From the NCBI GenBank assembly GCA_003550325.1, contig QKWP01000065.1:474310-538309 (forward strand): a DNA stretch of 64,000 nt, given 5' to 3'. The position numbers and the translations under genes were made by a program. The notes under the pieces were generated by a model. That model was not told where the DNA came from, did not search any database, and worked only from the letters and a program-made list of their open reading frames with translations. Below are positions 12,409 to 23,417 of this stretch, piece after piece; the first letter of the stretch is position 1; each line of letters opens with the position of its first letter. This stretch comes from Gigaspora rosea. Taxonomy: Eukaryota > Glomeromycota > Glomeromycetes > Diversisporales > Gigasporaceae.

Positions 12409-12623
12409 CTTTATATTTGAATTGATCAAATTCAAATATGGTCAAATTTGATTTGATTTGACAAATATTTAATTTGATTTGAAAATTACTATTAAAAATT
12501 CAAATTCAAATAAAATTCAAATTCAAATATTTGAATCAAATCAAATTTAAATCAGGGTCAATTTGGTTTAATCAAATTCAAATTAATCCAATATTTGATT
12601 TGATTTGAATTTGAGGAACCCTA
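12409..12623. mobile_element. Truncated hAT-like MITE, CAAATTCAAAT family
   Basis: The right end GAGGAACCCTA and the internal TTTGATTTGA/CAAATTCAAAT words match the intact copies at 38059-38347 and 40986-41301. The left end TAGGGTTCC is missing, so this copy is truncated. Confidence 0.7.
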
Positions 12624-13199
12624 AATATTATATATTATCTATAATAATATAGCACCTTTTATTCTTTTTGTCAATCTTACTAATATGATAAAATGATACT
12701 AAGGCCCAACAATAAAAATGATACTGACTAAAAGTAACAAGATTATAAAAAAAAAAGTTCTAGTTTCCAAATTGTCACTATTCCAGCACTCTAACAAAAC
12801 ACGAACCTGCAAGAAAGAAATGTTAATAGAACGAAAAAAAGAACTTTTCAAAAAAAAACAAGTAAAAGAACTAGTACTTAACTTTTTGTACCAGTTCTGG
12901 TTTTCAAATTGTTACTATTCTAGCACCCTAGTAAAAAATGAACCTATAAGAAAAAAATGTTAGCAAAAAGAAAAAAAATCCAAAAGAAAAAAAAAAACAA
13001 GCAAAAGAACTAGTACTTATCTTTCTGTACTAGTTCTGGTTTTCAAATCATTGCTATTCTAGCATCTTAATGAAATATGAATCTATTAGAAAAAAATGTT
13101 AGTAAAACAAAAATAAGAACCCAAGAAAAAAAACAAGCATAAGAACTAATACTTATCTTTTTGTACTAGTTTTGGGTCAAAATAGCCAAAATTTAGTTA

Positions 13200-13267
13200 G
13201 AGGAGTGACAAAAATCAGATGATTTTTTAGGAGAGGTAAAAAAAGTTAAAATTATATATAAAAACCT
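13200..13267. mobile_element. Half of a Harbinger-like MITE, cut by an assembly gap
   Basis: Begins after TTA (13197-13199) with GAGGAGTGACAAAAATCAG and matches the end of the 15945-16248 and 54221-54371 elements. It stops at the N at 13268, so the other half is missing from the assembly. Confidence 0.65.
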
Positions 13268-13268
13268 N
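13268..13268. other. Ambiguous base (assembly join)
   Basis: An N separates two identical 77-bp stretches (13099-13175 and 13269-13345). Together with the half MITE this points to two contigs joined with loss of real sequence. Confidence 0.85.
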
Positions 13269-13842
13269 TTAGTAAAACAAAAATAAGAACCCAAGAAAAA
13301 AAACAAGCATAAGAACTAATACTTATCTTTTTGTACTAGTTTTGGTTTCTGAATTGTCACTATTCTAGCATCCTAACGAAATACAAACCTACAAAAAAAA
13401 AAGGTAGTAGAACGAAAAAAGAATCTTTCAAAAAAAACAAGTAAAAGAACTAGTACTTATCTTTTTGTACTAGTTCTGATTTTTAAATCATCACTATTTT
13501 AGCACTCTAAACCTCAAGAAAGAAATGTTCGTAAAACAAAAAAATGAAACTAAAAAAAATGAAAACATGAAAACTATATGCAAGACCATATTGGAATCAG
13601 CAATACCATGATGAATCAACTCTATTAATAGTTCAGCAACTGCAAAAAACCTTACTAGAAACTACGAACGGAAAAAGTAAAAACTTCCTAGTGACTGCAA
13701 ACTTGATTCTATTCTATTCTCTATTAAACTACAAAAAGAAAGAATTAACTTAAACTAAAGAAAAAAAAGCAAACAACAAAAATGAAAGAAAAATATTTAT
13801 TTTATAAGAACGCTTATACCTGGTATTTCAGAAAGTCAAATA

Positions 13843-14043
13843 CACAGTGGCTCTTGATATAATGGACTCTTGATATAATGGAGACTAAGTAAAATCTTGA
13901 TATAATGGATCAAGGTTCAAATCCACATCTTAATAAATACTACTTGATATAATGGATTTACTAATAAAACTCACGATAAAGCAGATTTTAAAAAATTTCT
14001 CACTATATGCCCAAGGTACTACGTTATATCGAGAGACACTGTG
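13843..14043. mobile_element. pogo-like MITE with TA duplication (201 bp)
   Basis: TIRs CACAGTGGCTCTTGATATAA / TTATATCGAGAGACACTGTG are flanked by TA (13841-13842 and 14044-14045). The CTCTTGATATAATGG word is repeated inside, a subterminal-repeat pattern. The end sequence resembles pogo/Fot1-type ends. Non-coding. Confidence 0.75.
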
Positions 14044-14312
14044 TATACTAAAAAAATAAGCAGTATTAACAAAAAAATGAAATAAAAAAAAACTATAATA
14101 AAATAAATAAATATAAATAAAATAAATAATTAAAAATAAAAATAAATGAAAAAAGACGAAAGCAATTAAAAAAAATTAGATCTACCAGATAGATAATTTA
14201 TAAATAAAAGTAAATTATTTATGATTTGTAATATAAATCGTAATGCGTAAAGTTTAAACTTATGATTTATTGTATGTCAAAGATCTGGTGATTTATACAT
14301 ATATACAGTATA

Positions 14313-15665
14313 CAGTGATCGGAAGTAAATCACCGGAAATTTCCAGATCTACCGGGAATTTCATATACGTATGATAATCTTTTTTTTAACGTACATACGT
14401 CTTTTTTCACTTGTGTTTTTTTTTTAACACACAATTTTAATTGTTTTTGATGATAAAAAAACCCTCCCGCCAAGAATTAAGCCTAGAACAACGAAGCCGT
14501 ATTGCCGGCGCTTACCTGTGTGGTGTTAAACCACTTGACATTGCAAAAGTTTTTGATCTCCCGAAATCAACGGTGTATGACACTGTTAAGCGATATGAAG
14601 AGACAGGCTCAGAGCATCCGAACAAACGCCCTGGTCGCCCCGAAGCTCTCTCTGCGCGTGACAAACGCTCTTTAGTTCGTATTACAAAAAAAAATCGGAA
14701 GGAACCCTTGGCTGTCATCACTAACGAATTCAACGTCCAACATGATACGACGCTTACCACCAAAACTATTCGAAAGTACCTCCACAATTTAGGTTGGAGA
14801 AACTGTGTCGCCTGTCGAAAACCTCTTTTAGACAAAAGAAAAGCACTGGAGCGAAAAAAATGGTGCCGTGAACATTTAAAATGGGTAAATGAATGGCAAA
14901 TGGTTGTTTTTACGGACGAGTCAAGGTTTTGTCTTCACAAAGCAGATGGTCGTGAAAGAACTTGGCGTCGAGTTAATGAAAAATATCATAAAGATTGTAT
15001 AAATACGACTATGAAGTTTGGTGGTGGTTCTGTAATGTTTTGGGGCTGTTTTTGTTGGTGGGGCGTTGGACCGTTAGTAAGAATTAAGGGTAATATGAAT
15101 TCGGATAGTTATGTTGATATTCTTGCAAAATATTTTATTCCTTGGGCAAATTCTTTAATGGAAAAACATCATGGTGAAATAAATTTAATTTTTCAACAAG
15201 ATTTGGCTTCTATTCATACATCTACATATTCAGAATGGTGGATGAATTCGCATAATTTTAATATATTAAATTGGGCACCGTATAGCCCTGATCTTAACCC
15301 GATTGAAAATCTTTGGGAACGTCTTGATTCTGCAGTTCGTAACAGAAAACCCATGCCTACAAAGTTAGAAGAATTAGTTAAAATTATAGAAGAGGAATGG
15401 TATAACTTATCAATTGAATATATTCGTTCACTTATCTGTAGTATGCCAAATCGAGTAAAGACAATATATAAAGCCCGAGGATGGTACTGTAAATATTAAA
15501 TAACCCAGGGTTTTTTTTTTTTAGGAATGTAAATATAAATATTTTATTTTATTTTATATAATTATTTTGTAATTATATAAAATATAATAAAATAAAAATC
15601 GTACGTAAAATTTGGCCTCTTATGTGTTACCTATAAAATTTCCGGTGATTTACTTCCGATCACTG
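14313..15665. mobile_element. Structurally complete Tc1/mariner element
   Basis: Perfect inverted repeats of about 30 bp begin CAGTGATCGGAAGTAAATC and end GATTTACTTCCGATCACTG. They are flanked by the TA dinucleotide (14311-14312 and 15666-15667) that Tc1/mariner elements duplicate. At 1353 bp with one uninterrupted transposase frame between the repeats, it has the expected autonomous architecture. The near identity of the TIRs suggests recent activity. Confidence 0.93.
14450..15499 (+). CDS. Tc1-like transposase (DD34E)
   Basis: About 349 residues from ATG at 14450, the usual length for Tc1 transposases. The N-terminus carries a helix-turn-helix region (DIAKVFDLPKSTVYDTVKRY) and a GRP-type basic linker (KRPGRPEALS). 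The DDE catalytic domain shows the first Asp in VVFTDESRF, the second in IFQQDLASIH, and the Glu in SPDLNPIENLWE. Thirty-four residues separate the second Asp and the Glu, giving DD34E. It would bind the flanking TIRs and cut and paste the element into TA sites. Oddities: the common QQDNA motif reads QQDLA, and the first half of the ORF is clearly GC-richer than the second. An antisense frame (14512-14835) is only a shadow. Whether the enzyme is active cannot be told from sequence. Confidence 0.93.
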   Translation: MIKKPSRQELSLEQRSRIAGAYLCGVKPLDIAKVFDLPKSTVYDTVKRYEETGSEHPNKRPGRPEALSARDKRSLVRITKKNRKEPLAVITNEFNVQHDTTLTTKTIRKYLHNLGWRNCVACRKPLLDKRKALERKKWCREHLKWVNEWQMVVFTDESRFCLHKADGRERTWRRVNEKYHKDCINTTMKFGGGSVMFWGCFCWWGVGPLVRIKGNMNSDSYVDILAKYFIPWANSLMEKHHGEINLIFQQDLASIHTSTYSEWWMNSHNFNILNWAPYSPDLNPIENLWERLDSAVRNRKPMPTKLEELVKIIEEEWYNLSIEYIRSLICSMPNRVKTIYKARGWYCKY

Positions 15666-15944
15666 TATTAATAGCTAATAATCATTATGCACAATTTAAA
15701 TAATTCAATGATAATCAATTATTAGATTTATAATAATGTTCCTCTAATTACGATATATATTAATTATAGATATATAATGATATATTAACAAATTAATTGA
15801 TATATATCGATTAATTGCTATATATTAATATAAATCTATATAAAAAATTTCCTGATATAGTATAAAATTACTATATTATTTTTGTTTTTAATAGTTAATA
15901 TATTAATAAAAATACAAACTAGCTAATTATACAACTTTTGATTA

Positions 15945-16248
15945 GGGCTGTATTATTAATTACCTGATTATTTTTTATTAGAGGCCTACTCTCTCTTTCT
16001 TTTTCTTAATATATAAATAATTAGGTTCCTTATATATAATTTTCTCTTTTTTACCCCCTCCCCCCTAAAAAATTACCTAATTTTTGTTACTCTTCTTAGG
16101 GGAGTAACAAAAATCAGGTGATTTTTTAGGGGAGAGGGGGTAAAAAAAGTTGAAATTATATATAAGAACCTAACTATTTATATATTGAGGAAGAGGGAGG
16201 GGGGTAGGCCTCTGATAAAAAATAATCAGGTGATTAATGACACTGTCC
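15945..16248. mobile_element. Palindromic Harbinger-like MITE (304 bp)
   Basis: The whole element is a long inverted repeat centred near 16098, with arms sharing ACCTGATTATTTTTTAT, AGGCCTACT and TTTTTTACC. It is flanked by TTA (15942-15944 and 16249-16251), the 3-bp TWA duplication typical of PIF/Harbinger. Relatives: 54221-54371 and 13200-13267. Confidence 0.78.
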
Positions 16249-16429
16249 TTACTATATTTTGTTATAAATAAGTACATATTATCTATTTATTTTGTTTAAA
16301 TATTAAATTAGTAAAATAATTTAACTAAAAATCTTATTTTGATTTGAAATTTAAAAAGTGAAATAGAGAATATAGTGCTTATTTATAACAGTATATAGCA
16401 TTTAATTTAAGAAATAATTTATACATCGC

Positions 16430-16760
16430 ATGTGCGATGTTGTCGCACCTGTCACAGATCATAAAATCAGGTGTAACATAAAATCAAAACAATTAAAATA
16501 ACCCGTTTTTTCATTGGATAGGGTTAGGATGAGGTATAGATTGTTTGTATGGGCGAGAGAAGGTTTTTATAGTAAAATTTTGCAAGGAATTTTTTTTGTT
16601 AGAATCCTAAAAGTAGTTTATATACTCAATTTTAAGTTATAGATGATTTTGACAAAACGAACGTTTGTTTTGAATTTTTTGATTGTGTAACATTACACCT
16701 GATCTTGAAATTTGATTGGGAGAGCGACATATAAGGCGCATCGCATGGGGCAATGAATAA
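16430..16760. repeat. Inverted-repeat element with TTGCAAGG motif
   Basis: A left arm GATCATAAAATCAGGTGTAA (from about 16455) pairs with TTACACCTGATCTTG near 16690. GCATCGCATG-type words occur outside both arms. The interior contains TTTTGCAAGGAATTTTTTTT and a single TAGGGTTAGG. It resembles the 2577-2895 element. Boundaries are approximate. Confidence 0.5.
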
Positions 16761-17489
16761 ATTTACTCTTAATTTAATTAGCTATTAAATAAATTTATTA
16801 CTATATATAGTTAGACTTTTCTAAATACAACTCAACTGTTTTAATTGTATAACTTTTTTAAATATATTTTTACAAATTTTTATTTTTTTAAATATATATT
16901 TCTTTTAAACAAAGAACCAAATTAACAACAACTAGATCCAATAAACAAAGCAAGCTATAGTATCCTGCATAGCTATAAAAACTAAGCTTAAAATAGTAAA
17001 GAAAGGTATCAAAAATCAGATGATTTTTAGTAAGAGATTTTTATTTTATAATTTTTTTTTATTAATACTTCAAAAATTAGTTATTTAGTATCAACTATAA
17101 TAGAATTTTTGTGCCCAAATTTAATATTAAAAAAGGCACTTGCATATAACACTTATAAAGATTTTTTACAATCATTACAGAGAACTTTTATAATAAAACT
17201 TTAAAGTTAATTAGAGATTTTTTATAACCAACTTTATATAATTGATTTATAAGATAATAAAAAAAATATGATAATTCATAAGTATAAATAAAATTACATT
17301 TTTTTATTTTTTTAGCTATTGTATAATTTTGTACCTTCCAATCAGATTATATAGAGTACTATATACTTCTGCTACAATGTGCCAATTAGAATAAAAATTT
17401 TATAAAAAATTTTATTTTAAGCTTAATTCTCTTAAACTAACAGATTAAAGGATACCAAGTTCTTATTAATTCTGGTAAATTCTTGTAAG
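16761..17489. other. Gene-free A+T-rich stretch
   Basis: No gene, RNA or bounded repeat recognised. Sequence near 17005 resembles the end of the 15945 MITE family (TATCAAAAATCAGATGATTT). Confidence 0.4.
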
Positions 17490-17595
17490 GATTAGTTAGG
17501 ATTCGATCCCAAGGACCAATTAACATCTCTAATTTTGGTTTTGGGCATGCCACCATTGGCGGTATGCACGTGACCTCTGTGCCACTCACCCTCAT
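17490..17595 (-). repeat. tRNA-like (possible SINE head) with A and B boxes
   Basis: Read on the minus strand, TGGCACAGAGG (17584-17574) fits the Pol III A box and GGGATCGAATCC (17510-17499) is close to the B box. The spacing (about 64 bp) is long for a tRNA, and no cloverleaf is convincing. A tRNA-derived SINE or tRNA pseudogene is more likely than a functional tRNA. Confidence 0.4.
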
Positions 17596-17750
17596 TTTTA
17601 TTTATATCAGTTTTATTTATACAAAAAAATTCTTAATAGTTAATGAAAGGATTTTGTTTAGATAGACATTATTTAAGAATTTCTCTGGCATAAAGAATTT
17701 TATTCATTACGTTTTAGATCATGTTTCACGTATCAGATCGTGGACTTTAA

Positions 17751-18246
17751 GGGTAGAGAGTATGTAGATCATTTCTATTAATAAACGAGTGACCAAAAAT
17801 ATTTTTACTGTGAATTTAAAAGTTGCTACATATAAAAGTTCATTTTTTACTATATAAGTTGTATTTATATACTAAGTAAAGTTGTTCGTAATAAAAAATT
17901 ACACATATCTTAAAAATTTTATTAATTTTGAATAAAATTTGATAAAGTTTTTATAGTATCAACTTTTTTGGGGGTGGGGTCTATTCTGCGGGGGCGATCA
18001 CAAATTGGCCAATCAAATCACGTGTAAACAATAAGTAAAATAGGGTCACGAAGATAAAAACAACTATATCTTATGTCTACTGGGCCAATTTTAATGATTC
18101 GACCACCGTTAGAATCAGAAAATCCTCCTCTACAATTTTATTTAAAAATTTAATATGGTTACTTAATAAAAATTTTCTTTATTATTAAATATAAAATTTT
18201 TTAGTAACTAGTTTATTAATAGAAATGATCTACATACCCTCTACCC
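17751..18246. mobile_element. TTAA-flanked non-autonomous element, copy 1
   Basis: TIRs of about 38 bp (GGGTAGAGAGTATGTAGATC at the left, its complement at the right) are flanked by TTAA (17747-17750 and 18247-18250), as for piggyBac or Kolobok insertions. A near-identical copy is at 45600-46102. About 500 bp, no ORF. Confidence 0.85.
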
Positions 18247-18524
18247 TTAAATCACGCGCCGATTTTCAAACAGAATCCTCTTGAAAAATGTGTGACCTTT
18301 GCAGATCATGATGTCATGGATTTTTCGATTCTTGAATTTCAAAGATTTCGGATAAAATATAGACGTTATTGATTGAAAATTATGATCAATAGGGAATTGA
18401 AATTTTTCCGCCATCATCACCGTGAAATCGAAGGGTCACACTTTTTTGCAAAGCGCTATAATATATTCATCGCCAAAAATTTTTATACATATCGATATAT
18501 TAAAACAAAGTTTAGATAAAATTA

Positions 18525-18662
18525 AGGATCCGCTAAAGCGAGGTAAATTCAATATAAAGATATATGTACTGCATAAATTACGTTCTTAATATCTCTATAA
18601 AATAAAACAATCACTCTAATTCAGAAAAATAACTTTTTTTACCCCGCTTTAGCGATCCCTCA
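18525..18662. mobile_element. Short MITE, GGATCCGCTAAAGCG ends
   Basis: Inverted arms GATCCGCTAAAGCGAGG (about 18528) and CCCCGCTTTAGCGATC (about 18642) enclose about 100 bp of A+T-rich DNA. TSD unclear. Confidence 0.6.
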
Positions 18663-18716
18663 TAATAATTAATTCGTAATCGTAAACATGTGGAATCTTT
18701 GCTAGGAAAATCACAA

Positions 18717-18900
18717 CCTTCGACATTTTCTGATCGGGTAATTTTGAACAAATTTAGAGCTACATACCAGTTCTTATATCACTTTTTGCCTTTATTGATT
18801 CATTAGTTCAAATAAACTTTTGAATCATTAATAAAAAAAAAACCGGTATGTTTGTTTAAGTTTGTCCGAATTAGCCCGATCGGAAAATGTCGAAGATCCC
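18717..18900. mobile_element. Short MITE, CTTCGACATTTTCTGATCGGG ends
   Basis: CTTCGACATTTTCTGATCGG near 18719 pairs with CCGATCGGAAAATGTCGAAG near 18877, with one mismatch. The interior contains a smaller palindrome (CTTTATTGATTCATTAG / TGAATCATTAATAA). TSD unclear. Confidence 0.65.
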
Positions 18901-19402
18901 ATGTATTTAAAATTTACAATCATTTAATATAAAAATTAAAACAGCTAACTGACGGATATCCGAAACCCATCACTAAATGCACTAATCGTATGTAATGTTT
19001 CAATTTCTCGTCGTGATTGGCCAATAAAATTAGAGGTGTAAAAAACGTTATTAATATATCAAAATTAATACGTATATATTCTTATTTATTATTATTAATA
19101 ATCTACATTTTTGGATGTAGAATAATGACGCCTCCAGTAAAATTTCCGAATTTAAACTCGGACTATAATCATATAATTTTTTAAAAACAATAATACAATA
19201 ATAAACTTATAAAGATAAAAATATACATAGTTGCTCGTTGTTAAGGACATATTATATAGTTTTTTTATAGCAATTTATACAAGTAAATAAATTTATATAA
19301 AATAATAGTAATCGTTTTAAAATCAGATATCCGACCTGTATTCGACCTGTGTAAATTCTTAAAATTACGATATTTGGTATAAACTTGTATATTGTATATA
19401 CA
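18901..19402. other. No recognised feature
   Basis: A+T-rich. The minus-strand frame 19252-19470 overlaps a MITE end and has no recognisable domain. Confidence 0.4.
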
Positions 19403-19404
19403 TA

Positions 19405-19648
19405 TGGGCTAAGTGCTGAAAAAGGGACGAATTTATAATATTTCAAAATTAATTTTTTTATATAAATCAATTTAGGATAAGATTATTTTTTTACATAAAA
19501 TACAAAAGTAGCTATCTTAAAATTTTGCAGTATGACTCTTTAAATTTTCTATTTTCTTATAATTTATTATAAGATTTACAACGCAAAAATTGAGTTTTTG
19601 AAAAAAATCTTTGTTTTGTCAATTTCGTCCCTTTTTCAGCAATACTTA
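19405..19648. mobile_element. MITE related to the 23680-24284 element
   Basis: GCTAAGTGCTGAAAAAGGGA at the left pairs with TCCCTTTTTCAGCAATACT at the right. The end matches the GGGCTAGGTGC...GGCC ends of 23680-24284, so both belong to one diverged TA-type family. Confidence 0.6.
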
Positions 19649-20221
19649 TTAAAAACCTCAAATTGGATTACTTTAAATTAGATATTGATTTAAAAAATCT
19701 AAATTAGATTACTTTAAAACCAAAGAACTGGTTTAAAAAGACCGATATTAAATTGAGTTACTTCGATCTGAATGTTGGTTAATTAGGTTACTTTGAACCA
19801 GAGGTTGGTTCAAGGAACCAATACAGCATATAAATAATAAATTAAAAATTTAAAAATTTTAATCCCTGAGGTTTAGGACTAATATAAACTTATAAGTCGC
19901 TAAATTATTGTTATCATAAAATATCTTTGGCCTGCGGCTTTCAAATTGCTGGGGATTTACACCTTATTCTCTAGTTACGGAAAACAAAATAGTACAGTGA
20001 TTTATTTATAGTTATTGCATGTGATGTTTTTTTTGTCCTGGTCAGGATTATGATGCGAAGATTTCGATGCAAAAAATTTTTTTCTTATGTTAGCGCTGCT
20101 TTAATAATAAAGAATTAAAAGTAATGTGCACTTCTTTAATGTCTATATTTAGCTGCGAATATCTTTTCACGTTGCATCTAAATAAAATAAAAATGTCTTT
20201 AGAATTTTTATTATATATGTT
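19649..20221. other. No recognised gene
   Basis: Contains degenerate direct repetition of AATTGGATTACTTTAAA and GGTTACTTTGAACCAGAGG words (19660-19820), perhaps the debris of another motif-array element. Otherwise A+T-rich. Confidence 0.4.
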
Positions 20222-20446
20222 GTAGGTGGAAACGGAATTTAAGTGGATTCGGGAATTTATATATAAAACCCCATTTTGGGTTGATTTTATTATATGCCAG
20301 TATGTATGTTTGTATGAAACGGAATTTATATCGATATATAAAACCCCATTTTTGGGGTTAATTTTATTATATATACACCCTAACCCTAACCCTAAACCTA
20401 ACCCTAATATTAGAAAATTCCAAATCCATTCCCACCTACGACATGT
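20222..20446. mobile_element. MITE with telomere-like repeats, GTAGGTGG ends
   Basis: GTAGGTGGAAACGGAATT at the left pairs with ATTCCCACCTAC at the right. An internal direct repeat (ATATATAAAACCCCATTTT, twice) precedes CCCTAA repeats at about 20378-20408. No clear TSD. A diverged relative without clear telomere repeats is at 26905-27065. The open frame 20226-20453 is a product of the repeat. Confidence 0.65.
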
Positions 20447-20807
20447 ATTCTGAGCTTAGATTCGAGGAGGGAAATTAAATTATCTCATTATCAAAGAATT
20501 AGTTAACATTATCGATGAAGTTTCGAACCGAGTTCATTTTTATATGTTAAAACCAATTAAATCCCATTTTTAACGTATCAAAAATCGGGTTCAAACTCTA
20601 AGATATTATGAAATTTCATTGGCCGAAGAATCCGAATACACATATATTATGGGACTATTATGTGAAATGGCTTAACTGGGCACCCTAGTCTGGTGCTTAC
20701 TCAAAGAATTTAGTGTTTTCATATGATTCGAACTGGTATTTTTAAAAATCTGTACCCGGTCCGAATATCGGACCGGATGAAAACGAGTTTTATATATGTT
20801 ATGCGTT
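20447..20807. other. No recognised feature
   Basis: Somewhat GC-richer than its flanks but without an open frame or known motif. Confidence 0.4.
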
Positions 20808-20814
20808 ATTTATT

Positions 20815-21023
20815 GTGGCGGCTTATGCTGAAATCCGGGGTCTCTATTTAAATCCATAATACCTACTAAAATCCACATATACTCTTTTATTGATAACCCT
20901 AACCCTAAACCCTAACCAAACTATAAAAAAAAACACCCCTGAAAAAGTCCTCTAAAATTTTATAATTTCATAATAAAATAACTTAAATTTTCAGCATAAG
21001 CCAATTTCAGCATAAGCTGCCAC
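20815..21023. mobile_element. Telomere-repeat MITE, copy 2 (209 bp)
   Basis: TIRs GTGGCGGCTTATGCTGAAAT / ATTTCAGCATAAGCTGCCAC; the right copy is preceded by a partial repeat of itself. Perfect 7-bp TSD ATTTATT (20808-20814 and 21024-21030). The core holds CCCTAACCCTAAACCCTAACC (minus-strand G-rich repeat). Shares CACATATACTCTTTTATTGA with the other copies. Confidence 0.85.
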
Positions 21024-21030
21024 ATTTATT

Positions 21031-21478
21031 GATTCCTGTCAGTTCGGAATCATTTTTGAATCAAAGAATGAATTTTCACTTTTGATAAAGCGAAAATGAA
21101 AATAAAAACAACCATTTACTATAGCTTATTCTTTCGTTTAGAATAATAATTACGATACTATAAATTCGTGAATCTCTTAAACAAATACTAGAAATTTGAC
21201 AAGTCGCTGGTTTAAAAGTTAAAAATCAGTAATTTATCTGTAAGATTGTAGAGATAAAGCCAAACTAAATGAAATCATGTATTCAAACTTTGTGAATTTG
21301 CAAAATATCACATATCTAATATCAATAAGGTGAAACAACAAAATAATTGCCCTGTGAAGGTATTCGTTTTTGTTAAGACAAATGTTAATAAGTCATATAC
21401 TCTCAGTCAATCTTCAAAGTAAAGTTTCGAGTCAAATAGCAATAAAGTGGGTTTTGCTATTAAATGAAGCGACATGAT
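21031..21478. other. No recognised feature
   Basis: A+T-rich, no gene or bounded repeat seen. Confidence 0.4.
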
Positions 21479-21482
21479 TTAA

Positions 21483-23095
21483 GGGTAGAGTACAACATCG
21501 ATCATTTTCATATATGATCTCATACAAACAAATTTTTATATAGGGGCAAAAATACGCCACTGATAAGGATTTTTGAGAACGCAACCAGTTTCAGCCAAAA
21601 TTTTGTGGCGTATAGGTCAAACCCTTCTATTTATGGTAGTGAAACTTTAAAGTCACATATTATATTAAAAAAATCTACTTGCATATATTATCAATTTTCC
21701 TAGGATGATTGAGATTTTCCTAGGTAGTACAAAAAAAATTTTTATTCCATCAGATTTCTAGAACACGTGATTCTCGATCATGATTGGATAACATGGAGAA
21801 CAGTATAATTGTACTCTATATCCTTCTTTCATGTTAGAAGGCTGTAAATATTTATAGATTCAGAGCAATGTCGGGCTAATATTTATGGATTTGGAGCAAT
21901 GTCGGGTGTGCTAAGTGGACAAGGCATTTGATAGCTATGATTTTGCAAAAAAATTTGCAACAGGTTACGGTTTGGATTTGCTTCCGGAATTCCTGATTGC
22001 GAGGTTAACTTGGTAGGCTTTAGTTTTTCTTGCCTTTTTAACGTTTAGAAAGAAATGCAGTGTCAGAAATGTTAATTGGACAAATGTATTCTGACGTTTA
22101 TGTAGGGTAATGGTGGATTTGGAACGAGATATAGTTTATACCAAAAATTTCGCAAGGAATTTTTTTTTATGAAGTTTTGCAACGGATTTGCCTCTAGAAC
22201 TCTGGTTGTTATGTTAAATTGGTAAGTTTAATGTTTTTTCCACATCTTTATATTATTTTCGGGGCAGTAAACTATTACTGTATTAAACTACTGTATTAAG
22301 AGGATTCGAAAAGTTCTATTGTCAGTTTCGAGTTACGAATCTGATCACTTTGGGCAATATATTTGAAGGTATATTGGGTCGCGAATTTTTTATGATTCCG
22401 ATTATCTATTAGGATCAATCTTAAATATTGCCACTGCCTTCTGACGACCTATAATTATCATAATTATGTAGGCACAGCTATAATAAATCGTGGTTATATT
22501 CAAATCGGCGTTGAACAACTTTTAAGTCTTCCGAAGATAATAATTCTTGTGTACAGTACAAAGAAATTGATACGAGAATGTGATGATAATAATAATAATA
22601 ATAATAATTAATTAATTAATAAATAATAATTAATAATAATTAAATAATTAATAATTAATAATAATAATGATGTGGTACCGATTAAAATAAATGTTTTATT
22701 ATTTTTTTTATTATAGTTCATTGGTCTTTATATTATGAACAGATCAGTTTTTACGAAATTATGTTTTTTTTTTACATCTCAAGTCGGGCAAATCTTAGTA
22801 AACTAAAATATGACGATTAACATAATAATAATAATTACAATAATAAGCATAACCATTGATAAAAATAACAATGCTGCAATAGATACCGCCATGAATTATT
22901 AATAGATGGTGTGCTTTCTGTAAAAGATTAAACGAGTGTACTGTACGTATTATCGTTATCTAATAAAAAAAAAAATTTATAATGATATACATAGAATGTT
23001 CTAGATTCGAATAGCCACGTTCGATTTTCGCTTGTGTAACACAACATGATTTGCAACCGATTTTATATGAAAATGATCGATGTTGTACTCTACCC
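21483..23095. mobile_element. 1.6-kb TTAA-flanked element
   Basis: TIRs GGGTAGAGTACAACATCGAT / ATCGATGTTGTACTCTACCC continue as CATTTTCATAT. Flanked by TTAA (21479-21482 and 23096-23099). The left third matches 40775-41460 in opposite orientation. No transposase frame survives. The interior holds a TTCGCAAGGAATTTTTTTT motif and a TAA/AAT microsatellite. Probably a non-autonomous piggyBac or Kolobok relative. Confidence 0.82.
22585..22672. repeat. Imperfect (TAA)n/(TTAA)n microsatellite
   Basis: Uninterrupted run of TAA, ATTA and AATT words lying inside the 1.6-kb TTAA element. Confidence 0.85.
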
Positions 23096-23417
23096 TTAAT
23101 ATACAACAACATGGATTAGCGGGTCACCCGTTTTGACACGGGTGACCCAGTTTACTATAACCCGGTTCGGAACTCTATGAAAAATGGTTCGTCTCTAAAA
23201 AAAATGAAGTCAGCCAATCAGCGTTCTGCACTAAAGAATTTCATAGCATATAAATTGTATCCTCCGTAATACAGTGCAGGACTCCTTAAACCAATTTTTT
23301 TTAAAGGTGGCCAAATTTGAGACAAAATACTAAATTTTGATTGGCTAATATCTTAAAAATTTATTATGTTTTTTAAAAATTTATTATATTTTTAAATTTT
23401 GTTATGTTTTTTATATA

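Larger units (their letters stand above)
12715..13560. repeat. Minisatellite, ~137-bp period
   Basis: About six head-to-tail units, each containing TACTAGTTCTGGTTTTCAAAT-like sequence, ATTCTAGCA, an AGAAAAAAATGTTAGTA block and CAAGTAAAAGAACTAG. Landmarks recur near 12757, 12893, 13031, 13168, 13334 and 13471. The lysine-rich open frame at 12718-12963 is a by-product of the A-rich repeat, not a gene. An N and a Harbinger-like MITE fragment interrupt the array. Confidence 0.8.

Noticed and set aside
12718..12963. Lys-rich 81-codon frame
   Set aside because: It is made of two units of an A-rich minisatellite.
13913..13923. Perfect Pol III B-box word GGTTCAAATCC
   Set aside because: It has no A box at a sensible distance and lies within a pogo-like MITE.
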